This document shows, piece after piece, positions 12,582 to 26,800 of a stretch of 64,000 nucleotides of DNA. Position numbers and translations under genes: made by a program. Source of the DNA: Ischnura elegans (Eukaryota; Arthropoda; Insecta; Odonata; Coenagrionidae); NCBI RefSeq assembly GCF_921293095.1, contig NC_060259.1, forward strand, positions 42,885,812 to 42,949,811. The letters run 5' to 3'. The notes beneath the pieces were generated by a model that had not been told where the DNA came from, made no database searches, and worked only from the letters and a program-made list of their open reading frames with translations. Position 1 is the stretch's first letter; each line of letters opens with the position of its first letter.

Positions 12582-12760
12582 CATGGGTGTAACCAGAGGG
12601 AAGCTGCGGGGGGCAACTGGCCCCCAGAAACGAAAATAAATTTAGTTCAAAACAAAAGTTGTGAACAAATTTTCCTTTTGAAGAAAAATGATACTAGTAT
12701 AAGACCTGGAACTAAAATTAAAAATCATTATTTTTTTCAAGCAAATAATTATAAAAACTA
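12582..12760 (+). mobile_element. hAT-like MITE family A, copy 2 (3' end unclear)
   Basis: Starts CATGGGTGTAACCAGAGG and continues through AGTTCAAAACAAAAGTTGTG and the AT-rich tail also seen at window start and, inverted, at 15265-15570. The distal terminus is not found, so it is probably truncated. Confidence 0.6.
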
Positions 12761-12984
12761 ATAAATTGCTGGTGAGTGTGACCGTGTGAGGTGACCTTGG
12801 GGCGAGGCTTTGAGCACTGATATGATGCAGGCTGCTAGCAGGTTTAAGCTAATAAGGATTATTAATACCATATCAAACGAAGAAAACTTTCTGACCTTAG
12901 GCAGTTTTAATAGGTGATTATAAAGAAATGTTTCCCTGAGCTCTGTGCTTCACGCATGCATTGGTAATTTCAGACGATGCTAAA

Positions 12985-13215
12985 CTCCTATCTACTTGTA
13001 TAGAAACTAGGAGTCCTGTAACGTCACGTGGAGTGGCATGGCATGGGTGCCAATCTGGACTTTTTCAAATGCAGTTAAAACTTACCATTGCAATTCGTCT
13101 GAACTGGGATTTGTAGAACCAAATAATTTGTATATTATGAATACACTAATGGTGGGTAACGAATCGTAATCAATGCCTTTCGTCTTCCTTGATGAAGGAA
13201 ACTACCCCATTGCCC
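12985..13215 (+). repeat. interspersed repeat family F, copy 1
   Basis: About 230 bp closely matching the minus strand of 63775-63990: CTCCTATCTACTT, ATAGAAACTAGG, CGTCACGTGGAGTGGCAT, CCAAATAATTTGTATATT, GGGTAACGAATCG, AATCAATGCCTTTCGT, GAAGGAAACTACCC. No reading frame is conserved. Confidence 0.65.
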
Positions 13216-13699
13216 ATGTTTTCCCTGGGAAAAAATTCAAGCATAAACTTATGCTGTCAGCCATATATCCATTTCTTCCTTTTTCCAAACCTCACCTCTT
13301 GCGAGTGGCAATGCCTTATCATAAAAATCAGGGAGGGGGGGGGGGGCTAAAGCGAGGAGGGGTGCTAAATGGAGAGGTGCCTATAGTGTAACTTTGGGTA
13401 AATCCGGCCCTGTGGAGGGAGATCTCATCTGCCATTTGAAAGCCTTTCCATGATCAATCATTACCCTCTTTGACAGTTTTAAATAACCACCTCCTCAAAT
13501 AACAACCCAATCTTGAAGCAGAGATGGATATGTATTCATGACGAATTCTCAGATTGCTATATGTACTCGCATGAATGTAATTAGCGACTTCTCATCATAT
13601 ATGAATTCATACTTGATGAAAATTGGAAGTCACTACTCATCTAACCAGGCATTGATAGAATTACTTTGGATCACTGGATAATGAAAATAAGTATGATTT
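13216..13699. other. MITE-end remnant and unassigned DNA
   Basis: A right terminus AAATCCGGCCCTG ends at 13412, like the end of the 59900-60290 hAT MITE. It is preceded by a G-run, but the left end is not visible. The rest is AT-rich. Confidence 0.35.
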
Positions 13700-14740
13700 G
13701 GCATAAATATTTTTATTATTGAAATAGAGAGCATTATATTACTTTTCTAGGGTAAAAAAATCTCTCTTGAAAAAAATGGGTCAAAAAGATATAAAAATGA
13801 ACTCTTCATCTATACCAGATATCCCTGAGTGTTATTGTATATTTATCCTCCTAAATTTTTTAGCTCTAGATGAAATGGCTTAGATGTATTCCAGCTGTCT
13901 TCCATCAGCGTAACCAGAGGAAACTCGGGTAGTTCTCCGAGCAGCAAATAAAGGCATAATAAATAGAAACAAACGTGCGATTGAACCCCAAAGCTACAGA
14001 TCACACTTAATGCTTCTTTCTTGCTGGAAATACATATTTTTAAAGGATGCGTTGTACTGCAACTTGACATTTCAAATCCTTGAATTAATACATGCTAAAA
14101 ATAACTGAAACAACATGATTTCAATTTCATTTTTACTGAATGTTCAGATTGCATAAAAAAATCACTGCTATCCCTGATTTCAATCAGTCAACAGATAACA
14201 ATCATAAAATATATGATTTTTAAAATTAATGAGTAATGGGCACATAACTGGTCATACAAATTAAAAATAACAATAAAAAATTACTTATATAGTTGGACAT
14301 CACCAGAGTGTAGCTACAGTGTGATAAAACTGGACTAGCAATGCATTTAAATATAAAAGACATATCAATGAAAACATGAATTTTCAAAACGTCAAGAGAA
14401 AAGCAAAAAAATGATTGTATTGCGTATTAAACTTGGTAAGCTTTTAAAAATCAATACTGAAAGCGAAAAAAAAAACACTGGAATTTTAAGGCACATAGCA
14501 TTTCAATAGAGTTGAGTTAACATGTAAACACTCAACATACATCGTGTAACAAGTTATTATAATGGTAATTAGAAAAAAAAATAGTTCAACATGGTGTTCA
14601 GTCAAACTAACAACAGGAAACAAGTACTACAAACAACTTCAACATAAAAATCTGAATTAATAACTTGGATGAATGTGTAATGCCCAATGAATATGTAAAT
14701 GGAATGAACTTTGGTATCTGAAAGCATTTGAGTCCAAACA
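13700..14740 (-). other. HMGCS 3'UTR and candidate polyadenylation signal
   Basis: Downstream of the stop at 14741 the minus strand is AT-rich with no gene. The first AATAAA on the minus strand is at 13717-13712, which would give a 3'UTR of about 1 kb. No nearer AATAAA was seen. The end of the transcript is therefore a guess. Confidence 0.4.
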
Positions 14741-14853
14741 CTATGATGATAAAGGCACTCTCTCATAGTTCCTACGGTGTAATTCATCCACATTTTTTAA
14801 GAACCAAGTCCCGGGGAAGAGGTCATCAATTGGTGCAGTAGGCGTGTACGGAG
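14741..14853 (-). CDS. Hmgs: HMGCS exon 9 (last coding exon)
   Basis: Encodes the closing block [19 protein letters not shown] followed by [16 protein letters not shown] and a TAG stop at 14743-14741. The protein ends soon after the conserved Arg-Arg-Tyr region, so it lacks the longer tail of vertebrate HMGCS1. Confidence 0.95.
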
Positions 14854-17800
14854 CTAGAAGAAACAAAAACAGGATTTATGTTTACAATATGCATATTTAC
14901 AGAATAAAAGATTTCCTTAAAACCTGTTTTTTTTTCACCATTACATACCCAAATGATGAGTTTGCTCACGATGCTCTAAGATTTTAGAGAAATCTTCAGG
15001 TGATACCTTTTTTCGTGATTCTAGTTGCTCCTGTATATGCGAAACACTTTTCACTAACAAATCCAATTTAGATCCAGGAGATGAGATTGTTGACACGCGG
15101 ATCGAGTAGAATGATGAAGCAAGACCAGAGCCATAGGAAAAGAGGCCAATTCTAGTACCAGCTAGTTGATTCGCAGGCTTCCTGAAAATTTTTTAACTGC
15201 ATTAAATTTTTACTCATAGGTACTGAAAAACTTTTACACACCTACATAATTTCACCAACTACAACATGGGCATACCCAGGATCAAAAGTACAAGGTGGGA
15301 GAGGGGTGGGGACAAGCCATGGTTGTTGTAACATTTAAGCACAGAAAAGGTTAACGAAACAAAAATTTTAAGAAAATTATGACAGTGCTTTATTAGTTCA
15401 TCAATTTATTTCCTTAAAAAAATAATGATTTTTATTTTAGTTCCATATCTTATACTAATATCATTTTTCTTCAAAAGGAAATTTGTTCAAAACTTTTTTA
15501 TTGAACTAAGTTTGTTTTCGCTTATAGGGGGGCAGCTGCCCCCTCATGCCCCCCCCTAGGTACACCCATGAACTACCAGGTGACAAGTAAAAAAGGAGGG
15601 TGTTTTTTATGTCTGTGTTTACATAGCTACTTCTAGCATGTATTTTTAAAATCGGGATCATATTTCTAATGCCTATTCTTTGTAATCTAAGTAGGTGAAA
15701 TTCTTCCTTGGGAATATTTATCTCTATTGCAACAAAATCATATCTAAATTTGAATAACATTGGATCCTTACGTCATCAATAAGGAGACTAATCCACCATA
15801 CAGGGAAGGTGTGTACATGTTTCCAATTTGATTTGCCAAAAACAAATGTGGCTCTGTCTTGGCTTTGAAGCAATCTTTGCTGAAGACTAAAAATTCCTTC
15901 TCAATTTCTTTATCAAAGTATGTGTCCTCCAGTTTCACATTTCTGAAAAGCCAAATTTTAAATTAGTTTCGTTCTAAGTAGTACATTCCAGTTCAAAAAT
16001 GATATTAAACTCACGAAAATTTTTCCAGTCCAGCATATGAATCTTTCAATCCAGCTTTCTGAGCCCTGACAAAATCATTGAGCACTAGCCGAGCAAGACT
16101 TTTCTGAACAAGTTTGCAGTATGGCGAGTGGAATAAAATCGAGTCGAAGCAGTTCACACTCCAATGGGACTGATTTTTATCTGGAATTCAGAAGTTAAAA
16201 TACGCATGAAAAAAGGAAAAATTAAATAACAATAACAGTTATTATACCATACTTTATGAATACCTGGCTGTAACTTCTCTGCTTTACTGCAGTACATCTG
16301 GTAACAGCTATCCAGGGCACTCAAGTAACACTGAATGGACAGTTTCCCATCAACCACAGGGTATTCAGATTCCAAGTTTGGCTTGTAAAAGTCATACACG
16401 TGCCTCATATATGTAGAACGTAGACCTATAAAATATGTTTACATTAATCGGTGGGGCATAGTCTTAGAAACAATTGCCTTAAGCCTAAAACCAGTTTCAT
16501 ATCAAATAGAAATAAATTTTGAGAAAAAGCCCATCATTTTGTTCATAACAGTTTATGCTTCATCTGTAAGCTATGTTACATTACGTTTTGTTTAAATTAA
16601 AATCAGCATATACATATCAATACAGCGCAATTTCGATATAGCGCAAATTCGCGGGGAAACATTGCAACACAGTGTAGCCTAATCAAAAATCTTAAATGCT
16701 CTCGTGATAAAACGTGAACTTGCGCTAAGTACACACGAAATTTCTATCATTTTGCGCATATTAATATTATTGCTTGCCTCAAATCTTCTTTTTCGTTTAT
16801 ATATTAATCGAAATCCATTGCTGTGCAATGGCCAAAAGTATTACTCGTCATTGGGTCCAGATAGCCGGCCTACAGAAGTAATTTATCTCGTCTCCTTAAT
16901 CGAATGATAATAAATAATTTATATCGTTAATTAAGCGTGGGGCTAGTGGAAATGATTTTTTTTTCAGCAATACGGTTTGAGACGTATTTTTGCCGTCATA
17001 GGTTATCGGGCGATTGACTTCCAGGTAGAGGGTCTACGCTGAAGCCTTCAAGGTCACCCGTATTCACGGGGGAGAAATGAAGCGGTGGCCTAGTGGCGCA
17101 TGAATAGCATCAACACATAAAAGGGTCCACTATAGAGTCTCAAACACAATGGATTCATTCCCTCCCCGCAGTCGTAGGCCCTCTGCGTCTCAGGAATACA
17201 GTTCAGCAGTGGAAGGTGATTTAGATAGAGCCATACAGAGTAAAAACCAAGAGAATATGGCAAAGAATAGGAATGCGTGCAGAAAAATCAAGAATTTATC
17301 AAGAAAAACTATAAACCTAGAAGAGGAATTGAAAGAGGTCAATTGCTTTGGAAATGGAGATCGTCAAAGCGATATTGCGCGGAAGTTTAAACGCACGATG
17401 CCTTATTCTGAATAAAGACGAAGTTAAAACATCAGTGACCTCAGCGGCACTAACTTCAACCAAGCGGTCTACACATACGGAAAGTTCATAGTGAATCAGT
17501 ACAAAAAGACGACAGTGGTAATCGCTCCGAGACATTTAGTGAAAGTTCCGGTTGGTTCCAGAATTTAAACGGCAAGCAGGTATTTTCATTGCGGCGATAT
17601 CAGGTGAATCTGCAAGTGTTGATAGCGCAGTCACCACAAAATTTTCTGATGAACTCCAAGCTGTGATTGAATGTGGCTACTTTCCCCCTCAACCAGTTTT
17701 TAGGGTTGACGAGACGATATTGTTTTGGAAAAGAAGGCAATCTCGTTCATTCATTTTCAGGGAAGGAAAACCTGGGTCAGGTTTCAAGGCATTTAAAGAC

Positions 17801-20800
17801 TGTTTCACGTAGCTGCTAATGACTCGGAGGACTTCAAATTAAAATGATTTATCATTCATAAACTCCGCTAGCTATGAAATGGCATTCAAAGTAGCATTTT
17901 CCTGTCATTTCGATGAGCGACAAAAGGGCCTGTGTGACACAATAGTTGTTTTTAGACAAGTTTGAAAAATCGTCAACTGCCGGCAACGCTTTACGATCCC
18001 CTGAGATAGCAGATGTTAGCCCACCCGCACAACATGAGGGAATTTCAAAAGCACGTAAGAATTTTTTTTAACGTGAATAAAAGTCTTTGAATGCGTGCAT
18101 ACTATCTTTAAAGATGTTTTAAACTATAAACATTTATATAAATAATGTTTTCTAAGGATTTTTATTGGAATATAGATTTTTTAGAGGAAATTCAATACCC
18201 AAGACCTATGCTACCAGGAACGCATCCCTATCTTCCCAATGTTAAAACGCTCTCGTATAACGCAAATTCGTATAACGCAAAGACCCCAAGGAACGCATCC
18301 CTTGCGCTATACGAGACATGGGTGTACGTACAGAAAAAATGATCTTTCTTGCCAAACCATTAGAAGATGTTTTAATTCTTGCCTAGGTATAAGAGCCCTT
18401 ATTAGAACCTCAGAATTCCAAAAGGTTCAATACCTCTAAGACTATGGATCACTGCAATATGTTCAGGACAGAAATTTTGGGAAAAACATTTCATTTCATT
18501 ACATGGTGCCTTAGGCTGCAGCTTAAGTTGTGCATTGTACAAAATACATTTTAACGGTAAGGACCACCATTAAGATCAGCTGTTAGCTATGTCAGAAAAT
18601 GGGTAACTTCCTTGTCGAGAACTCTTCTCAGGATTTCCACTTTCTGTTTAACCCTTTTACTGCTAGCCCATTTCGAGTGGGATGTACGAAGACTGCCAAG
18701 GCTATTTTCCGGAAATTGTAACATTTCAGATTTTCAAAATTTTTCAGCTGCTTAATTTTATTCAATACATGTATATTTTTTCCCAATACTTAAGATACAT
18801 TTATATCTTATAACCATAGATATATTATGGGGGTTTACTTAAATTGCAGCCATTGAAAAGGCCATAATCATGAAAAAAAAAAAGTTAAATAAGTCAGGCC
18901 GGCCCCTGGCAGTTTTCGCTCAACTAGCAAGGGCCGATATATCGGCCCAGTGCCAGTAAAAGGGTTACATCCATTGTTGCATTGTTTGTTGAATTTAAAT
19001 CGCTGTATATCACTGATGTTTTTAACAGAAAACTCAACCACTGTTATCAGCGTAAAAAAATATGTTTGAGTGGATAGGAAAAACTGATGATGAATTGGAT
19101 GGATGAGGCAGATACTTTGTGGAGATCCATTAGGAGATATGAAGTGAAACACTTTGCACTTTCCACATAAAAATTTATTAAACTACATTCGACATGTTTT
19201 GCTGCACAGCAGCATTATGTCGACTGTAGTTTAATAAATTTTTATGTGGAAAGTGCAAAGTGTTTCAAAACTGATGACATGTAACTATAAACAGTCACAA
19301 ACAGGTTACTCATGATTGGCCAGAAATATCTCAGGATTGTATAAAAAGGAGTTTTTTTATTCATTCAAACCTATTCACTCATCCTGATGGCAATGGATAA
19401 GTTACCCATGGATACGTTGATGAAATTTAATAATTAAAACTATTTGAAATCCCAAGAAAACTTCACTACAATGATTTTCTGGGAAAGAATTACGTACATC
19501 ATAATGGGTAACTTGTTCTGAAATTAGAAATTATAAAAATAGCCAGTCATGCGTGGAGTTTGTGTTGACACAGTTACTGGATCCTGTATTTAATGATAAA
19601 TTTGTTTGAAATAGCAAGTACGAATATCTAGCAAATCATGTTCCCAAGAGTTCCACTGCACCAATATGTTGAAAATAGTCATGAAAAAAATTTACTAACT
19701 CAATTAATGTGGGAGATAGGTTAAACCCAGGTAATGTAACTATGCAAGGAACCTCAAGAAATGAGAACAGGAAGATACTGATGGTGAAATGAAACGACAA
19801 TGGAAGATTTACTGAAAACAGAGTGTGTGTTAAGTGCAAACTATTACCGGAGGCCAAAGTAACTAAGGATGGTACATAATTCATTTCAAATTAACATGCA
19901 AGAGGAGTGCCAATAGAGAAATAGTTATACACAGGGATAGTACCAATGCATAGCCCAACATGCAAACTGTGTTGCTCCATATTCAGGTAGAGAAGGCCTC
20001 CAAGTGGTCAAGCCTAGGAGTTATGTAATTTCCGCCATGGGCTGCACTTTGAACAGTTTGAATAGCCACTTCCAATAATGCACGAAAACTATGTTTAGGC
20101 CAGTTTATAGAAAAAACAGCAATAACTTATTTATAGGGAGCACTTAATGTGAAATTCCAGTCTCCATACGTCAATTCATCAAAAAAATTACAGTAGACTC
20201 TCGTTAATACAAACAATGTTATTACGAAGTTCTCGTCATTATGAAGCAAATTGTTGGTCCCGATGAAAAGGCCTATCCAAGCTATAGGATAGAAACATTA
20301 TCATGAAATTTTTGTTTTCGCGAAATTATGAACCTCCCGGTACAACCCCGGTCCTGGGGGTTACAAAATGAACTTTATTACGAAGTTCCACGCATGAGTA
20401 ATGGCATTTAGGTGGATATTTACTACGCTAAGTTTCAATAATCGTGTCACGTTTAAGTTCTCCTCGTGTACTCTGACCAAGAGCGTCAATTATGGCTCTA
20501 TCTTCGCCATACACACAACGTCATATAATAAGCTTCATTCTTGGGGAATCATGGTGACCAACTCATTACAGCTCGTAAATTTGACGTACAGTTAGTCCTC
20601 TTCCTACACGCATTCGATTTATGAACTTTCAGAGATACCAGCATTCAAAAATTTCAAATTTCGAATTTGGCGCCTTTTGATTTGGCCGTTGCTACATGGT
20701 ACGGCGTAGAGGAACTCTCATTCTGGGCATAATCTGAACAAAGTATCATTGGGTCCTGTGTGAAGTTGGGAGATGTTCAGCATTTCACCCATTCTTCCTT

Positions 20801-23800
20801 GCCGCGGAGAGCCATTTATTTGGCTCTGGCTGCATTGCACACCCAGCTAGATCAGTTCGTCACAATCGTGAGTTAGCGCACAATTGTTACGCAGAGTTGC
20901 ATTCTCCTTAATGACCGTACTCCTCAATGCCTTGCATACAGTCCAGCCGGCAAGAGTTTTCCGATGACAGCACAATAGGAAGGGCAGATAACCCTGAGCC
21001 AGCACGGTTTACAGCCAATCGCTGTCCCCCAAATGCACCTCACACCATCGCCTAGTCATACAACATTGTCAAATGCATAAAGAGCACCGAAATAAGCCTG
21101 ATCCACCAAAACATGCCCTTTCTTCGAATCACCAAAACAAAGTGATTCTTCCACTGGGTCCTTCACGCTCGTCGTCCCTTCAGGCTCCTTTCTTCACGGA
21201 GCCCTTAGTAGGCGTTTCCCTTTCTTACTTGGCAACGCTGCGCCGACCTAGACCATTCTGCCTGTAATCGGACAACTCTCGGTGGCCAGACCATAGGTTT
21301 ATCAACTTAGGAACAAGGTCTTGGAATGCATCTAGTTCGTACATTGGACTTATTGTATTTGGGAAGATATCAACCCTCGATTATGTCATGCCGCATTCTT
21401 CTGTTGAGAAACTGGAACGAATTTTTCTGTTCATATGCATATTTCCACATAATTCAATCGTGTTTATCCTTAATGGTTTTTTTCGACGATTCCTAAAAGA
21501 ACAACAACTCCTTTTTCGATGATTCCGATTTCGACGATTCCTTTTTCACCCCGACAGTGGCTTAGCGAGCACGACCCTCGCCACATGTGCCACAGTGTGG
21601 ACTTGTGACGTCAACATCTTTTTCGGTAAAACCTATCCCGAAGTTCGCTCTGAGAAAATGGCTTGGTGGTGGAACTGGTTAACACGCCTGACCGGCAATC
21701 GGGAGATCCGGGTTCGAATCCCAGCTAAGTCTAATATTTTTTCATGGTGAACTTCATCCTTTGGTGTATTTAACTTTGCACCCGTGCACGTGACTGCGTA
21801 ATAAGTCACTTGTTCCTGCAGTACACTAAAAGAAACGTTCACATGAACTTAGTTATCACGAACCTCCGGTTTTTCGGTCCCGTGAACGTAGTAATAACGA
21901 GAGTCTATTGTATAATGGAACCCAGTGAAATTGAAGGAAAAGTTGGAGTGAAACTTGGGAATGCTCTGTGATGAGATTTTGTTTCATGTGCTTTATATTC
22001 GAGTTTTGTTAGTTCTAACAGTGAACCATGGAAGAAGACATTTTGGGATGAAAAATACTATGGATATAAAGTATAGACTCGTATAATAGATAAGGCAATA
22101 GTATAGAATAATACTATAAAAGGATAAGAGTATAGAATAAAACTCAAGAAAAGGCAATAATAAAGCTAAGAAACACATTGGGTACACAATAATTTCTTAT
22201 AAAAAAACACCCCAAAGTTGTGAAGCTAATGTTTTTGCTGAATTTAAATTTATAGCTAACTGTTATCATAAACCGCCCTTAACTCGGGAAAGTGCGCACC
22301 CGGTGTTGATGACACCCCATCGTTCTTCTTCGACACACTGTAAATCCATTGTTGTGTCTACAGTGTTGGTAGTTCTTATACCTTCAAGTCTCAAACATTT
22401 TGAGAAAATAGTGCCAGTATCCCATAAAATTTTCATTTCGCTTCAGGATCGGAACTAGTTAAAGTGTCCTGGAGTGTCACCTACCCCCCACGTGCCCTTC
22501 CACGTTCCTCTTCCGAGCCATTGGACTTCCCCTGAGCTTTTTCCTTACACGAGAGCTAATTATTTTTTTCCTCTTTCAGCAAGTAGAACATTACATTCAG
22601 CATGATTAATAAGATATTACATACCTTGAAACCCAAAGTTGTAAATTTAACATCTATGGTACCAAATGCCAAATAATCTACATAGAAAATTTCGGTTGAA
22701 TATTTTTCTACCATTATCAATTTTATGGTAATAGTGTAAAGGTAAATATGTAGTTAGTATCAATTTAATTTGGTGGACTTATTTAAAAAAGAACAAAACA
22801 TAACTACATATATCATTCCAAGGAAAGAGAAAAAAAATATTTCTTTGGAGTGTCGATGACACCCCTAGCACCTTCTAACATTACATTTTGCCGTGTGCCC
22901 TCTCCCAGGTTAACTGATGATGCTATGATTCTTTGTCACTCAATGGTTATTGTGCGTCATATCTCAAATTTTATACAAGCTGATTATTGCATTATACACT
23001 GACCTATGGAGATCCTTTGATATCCAAATTAAGATAGAAACTCTTGTATAATGCCACGCTACTGTGCGCTCTCCCGTCTAAAGTCAATGCTTTCTTACTA
23101 ATTTCACAGAAAATACCAATTATGATAAATGACTTCAGTAAATAAACAACATTTTACAACAATTATTTTTAAGCGCCAATACAAGTTGTTCCATTTCCTG
23201 TAAAAATCTTCAAAATCCTAGATTTGAGCCTTTTAAGGAATTGACTCTAGAGTGAAGTTCTCAGACAGACAAGAGATTTATAATGAACTTGTTTTTAATT
23301 CCATTTCAACAGAATATGCAACTCATCATGCCCCTACCATGTTTGGCTTCTGTCATATGCACTGATACCTTATTTTTATATTTATTTCATTAATTTCTTT
23401 CACTTGCAAAATGCATTTTGCTATCTTAAGTAGAATCTTACGTGGATTTCCATCTACATATTTATTATATTCAATAAGGTGATCAACACTCATAAGCGTT
23501 AATTTGAGACATGCTTCATAAGGCAAGAAAGGTCCCAATGTACATAGTTTTTTTGAAAGTTTTATTTCATAGCTTTTGAGTAAAAATGGATCTCTGAGAA
23601 TAGCTAATAAGTTGTGAATGAAAATAAAAGTTTCCAATATGAAAAACTACTGATGCCTAGCACAAATTTGATGCCCACTTCCTAGCTTTGCCATTCACAT
23701 TTTTATACCAAGAACTGGGCACAAAAATAATCTATTGCAATGGCAAGCACCATGATAATATGCGGTTGAAATTAAAATAGGGAGACTTTATTAATCTTGA

Positions 23801-26800
23801 ATTTAAATTGAGTAAATATGAACACGGAATGCAGGATTTTTGCCATAAATTATTTAAATCAGCCTGCATTCCTGCTGTTTTCCTATTTTTCAATGTTGAG
23901 ATCAACATAACATAGATCACTTTGCCAGTCAATATCCGTAAAAGAGGCTTACATCAGTACCTTGATTTCACATATTCATTGCCAGGTCCAATTGCAATAG
24001 AATTTCCACTGTCTATTAATCATCCGATGGCTAGACTACACCTTTATTGGTTGCATACAAAAGACTATTCACACACATTCAATCACTGGGTGATTATTAC
24101 GCTGTGCATTGGAAAAACATGCATCCAGAGCCGACTTCAATTCAGAAATTCACTTTTAAGTATAGAGGATAAATTTTATACCTGGTGTGGGTGAGAAAAT
24201 ACCTTGCTTTCTTCCACAACAAGAAAGTAGCCTGAGAAGGGGATTAAGAGTTTCCACGCCAAAATCAATTGAATGTGACAAAGTGAAAAAAAAAACTTCA
24301 GAGAATTTATTCAACCAATGAAAATCAAAACTGGCTCTGTAATTTTAGTTAGCTTTACAGAAGGATGATAATTAATTGCTTGATTGATCTTATTTTCGAG
24401 AAGGTCTCTGAATTGAAATATATGTGCAATAAAGACAGCAATTCACTGTTAGACCACCTTATAAGCATTACAAAAGGTCTGCATGATCAAGAAAAAGACA
24501 TCATGGTTACCTCGATCAAATATCAAGGGAGCATCAGGTCCAATGAGCATTGCCACCGCCCCAGCACCTCCAGTAGGACGAGCATTGCCCTTGGCATACA
24601 AAGCTATGTCAGCTGCTACAACTATGGCCAATCGACCTGAAAAAAATGCAGATATGAGATGACAGTGATTGAATTTTTTGAAATCTTAAAAAATGGTAAT
24701 CATGTTAGCTAAGTAAACTTTGCAATATTTCCACTAAATTTATTTGAGCAAAACACATTTTTTAGTTACAAAATTCTCACGTGCCAAGTTATTACTTAAA
24801 TACAGTGAAACCTCGATATAACGACACCCCACGGTGCACTAATAAACACTCGCTATAGCGAATTGTCGCTTTACCGGAGGTGGAGCAAATAATAGCCAAT
24901 ATACCTGTTGCGAACAGATATACAGGAACAGGAGTGGTGCGGTGACAGATAAACATCTATCCGATAAACGTAAGCATAAATCCAGACGAAAGGCGATGTT
25001 TTTTTGCATCACTAAATTTCCTTACTCAAATAACGACTAACTATTCAAACAATTTATAAGCGCCGCACTGAATAAAAATCATGCAGAGCATTGTTTCGTC
25101 AATCATTATATTTATCGAACGACAGTTTACCACATAAATTTGAGACTGAGCACTCCATTTACTTCATTTCTAACAGATCGCTAGCAATTACAGAGGTTAA
25201 GGAGTCTTGATGAAAGTCTTCCGGCGGTGAAACCCTCGCTATGGCGAGAGCCAACACCGAAAGGGTCTCGTAAAAACGAATTTTTTAACACGCTTATTAT
25301 AGGGTCAATTGATGGTGCATCGGCTATCTCTCGTAATAGCGGGGGTGTCGCTATAGCCCGTACTCGCTTTAACGAGGTTCCACTGTATGTGCTTCCTCCC
25401 CCATACCATTGAAGACCGATCGAAGACGAACACAGGATCAAAACCAAGGAGAGGAAGATCATCTGAAATGAGCACTCTATCCTGAAGACCACAAAGCTAA
25501 AGAAAACAGGGAAGAAATACGTGGTACCCTAACCTTGGAACCTTTCTCTCTCCCTCACCCCCACCCGTCTCCCGAGACCCTTTAAAAACGACACATTCTA
25601 CCCACTTTCCAACACTCAAACCCCATCCTTCCTCATACCCCCCTCCCTCAATAACAGAACATATTAAGGGAAAAACTTGGCTGCTCATTATGCACTTGAG
25701 AATGTTGTTGTAACAGCAAAACGCGTCGCACTCAAATAAATTCAGTGGAAATATTGTAATGTTCTATTTAACTTACGTTAGTTACTTCCACCACACATCA
25801 CATAATTGGCCATCATGACTTGTTCCCATCTCTTACTGGCCATCTCATGAATGTATAAATGTAAGTATACTACATGATTCTACTCCAAACATGGATTTCC
25901 AGACCATAGATTCCAGTTTTGCAGTACATAGTAGTATAAGTAGTTTCGCAACTGATACTCTGCCTCACTCTAAATGGCTTGATGCTTCGCCTTTTCACAG
26001 TTTCCATGGAAAGACCATTGCAAATTTGAGTCAACAATAAAGTAAAAATTAATGATGCCAAATTGTTTCCAGAACAAGGATTAGGAAAATCCAGTAATAT
26101 TGTGGTATGTTGCCCCTTAATCTGGGGAAGCTTTCCTTTACTTTTTTATACATCACATGAAAAATCAAGACAAGTGGTGTGACCCATTGCCACTATGAAA
26201 CCTTTGCCACTGTACTTAAATTTAGCTAAACTAAATATAACTAGGTAAATAAAATATTGATTCCTTGCCTCTCAAACTGATTTGAAGTTCACTCAATTCT
26301 GCAATAATTATCGATGCCAGTCTTACTCTATGCAAATTTAATCACTTTTTTGGTAGTAATAATTTCTTACTGCTGAATGTACATTCTTCTATTACCTTCA
26401 TAGCAAGTCTATTTATCCAAATGGTATCACACCAGTGATAGGAATAGGAAAGTAGGTGGAATGAGAAATTCAATCAATGAGATTATTCACTCTTGGACAT
26501 TCGAGTACCAGAAGATATGAAAAAGAGCATGACAATATTAATTCCATTTATCAGGTAATAGCCCGGTCAATGGTGATTTTCTGGTATTCTTGAGCAATGT
26601 CTGAAAATTTCACCATAAAATGTTGAATTTCCTGGCATAGCCAAATGATCAGAGGCGGATCAATAGATCCTGAGTAAGACAGGTAGTTATGAAGGGGATA
26701 AGAACAGGAGCAAAAGATTAAAAAACAATTAAGTGGTTTTCATAGCTCTCACGCTTTCCAATAATATATTTAAAGATTATACAGACACACTACCTACCCA

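Noticed and set aside
21655..21730. tRNA gene (good A and B boxes)
   Set aside because: Acceptor and anticodon stems do not pair cleanly and a non-tRNA body follows, so I call it a SINE head. tRNAscan-SE would decide.
25181..25492. 103-codon minus frame with a hydrophobic start
   Set aside because: It runs through the right TIR of the pogo-type MITE and inherits its repeat words.
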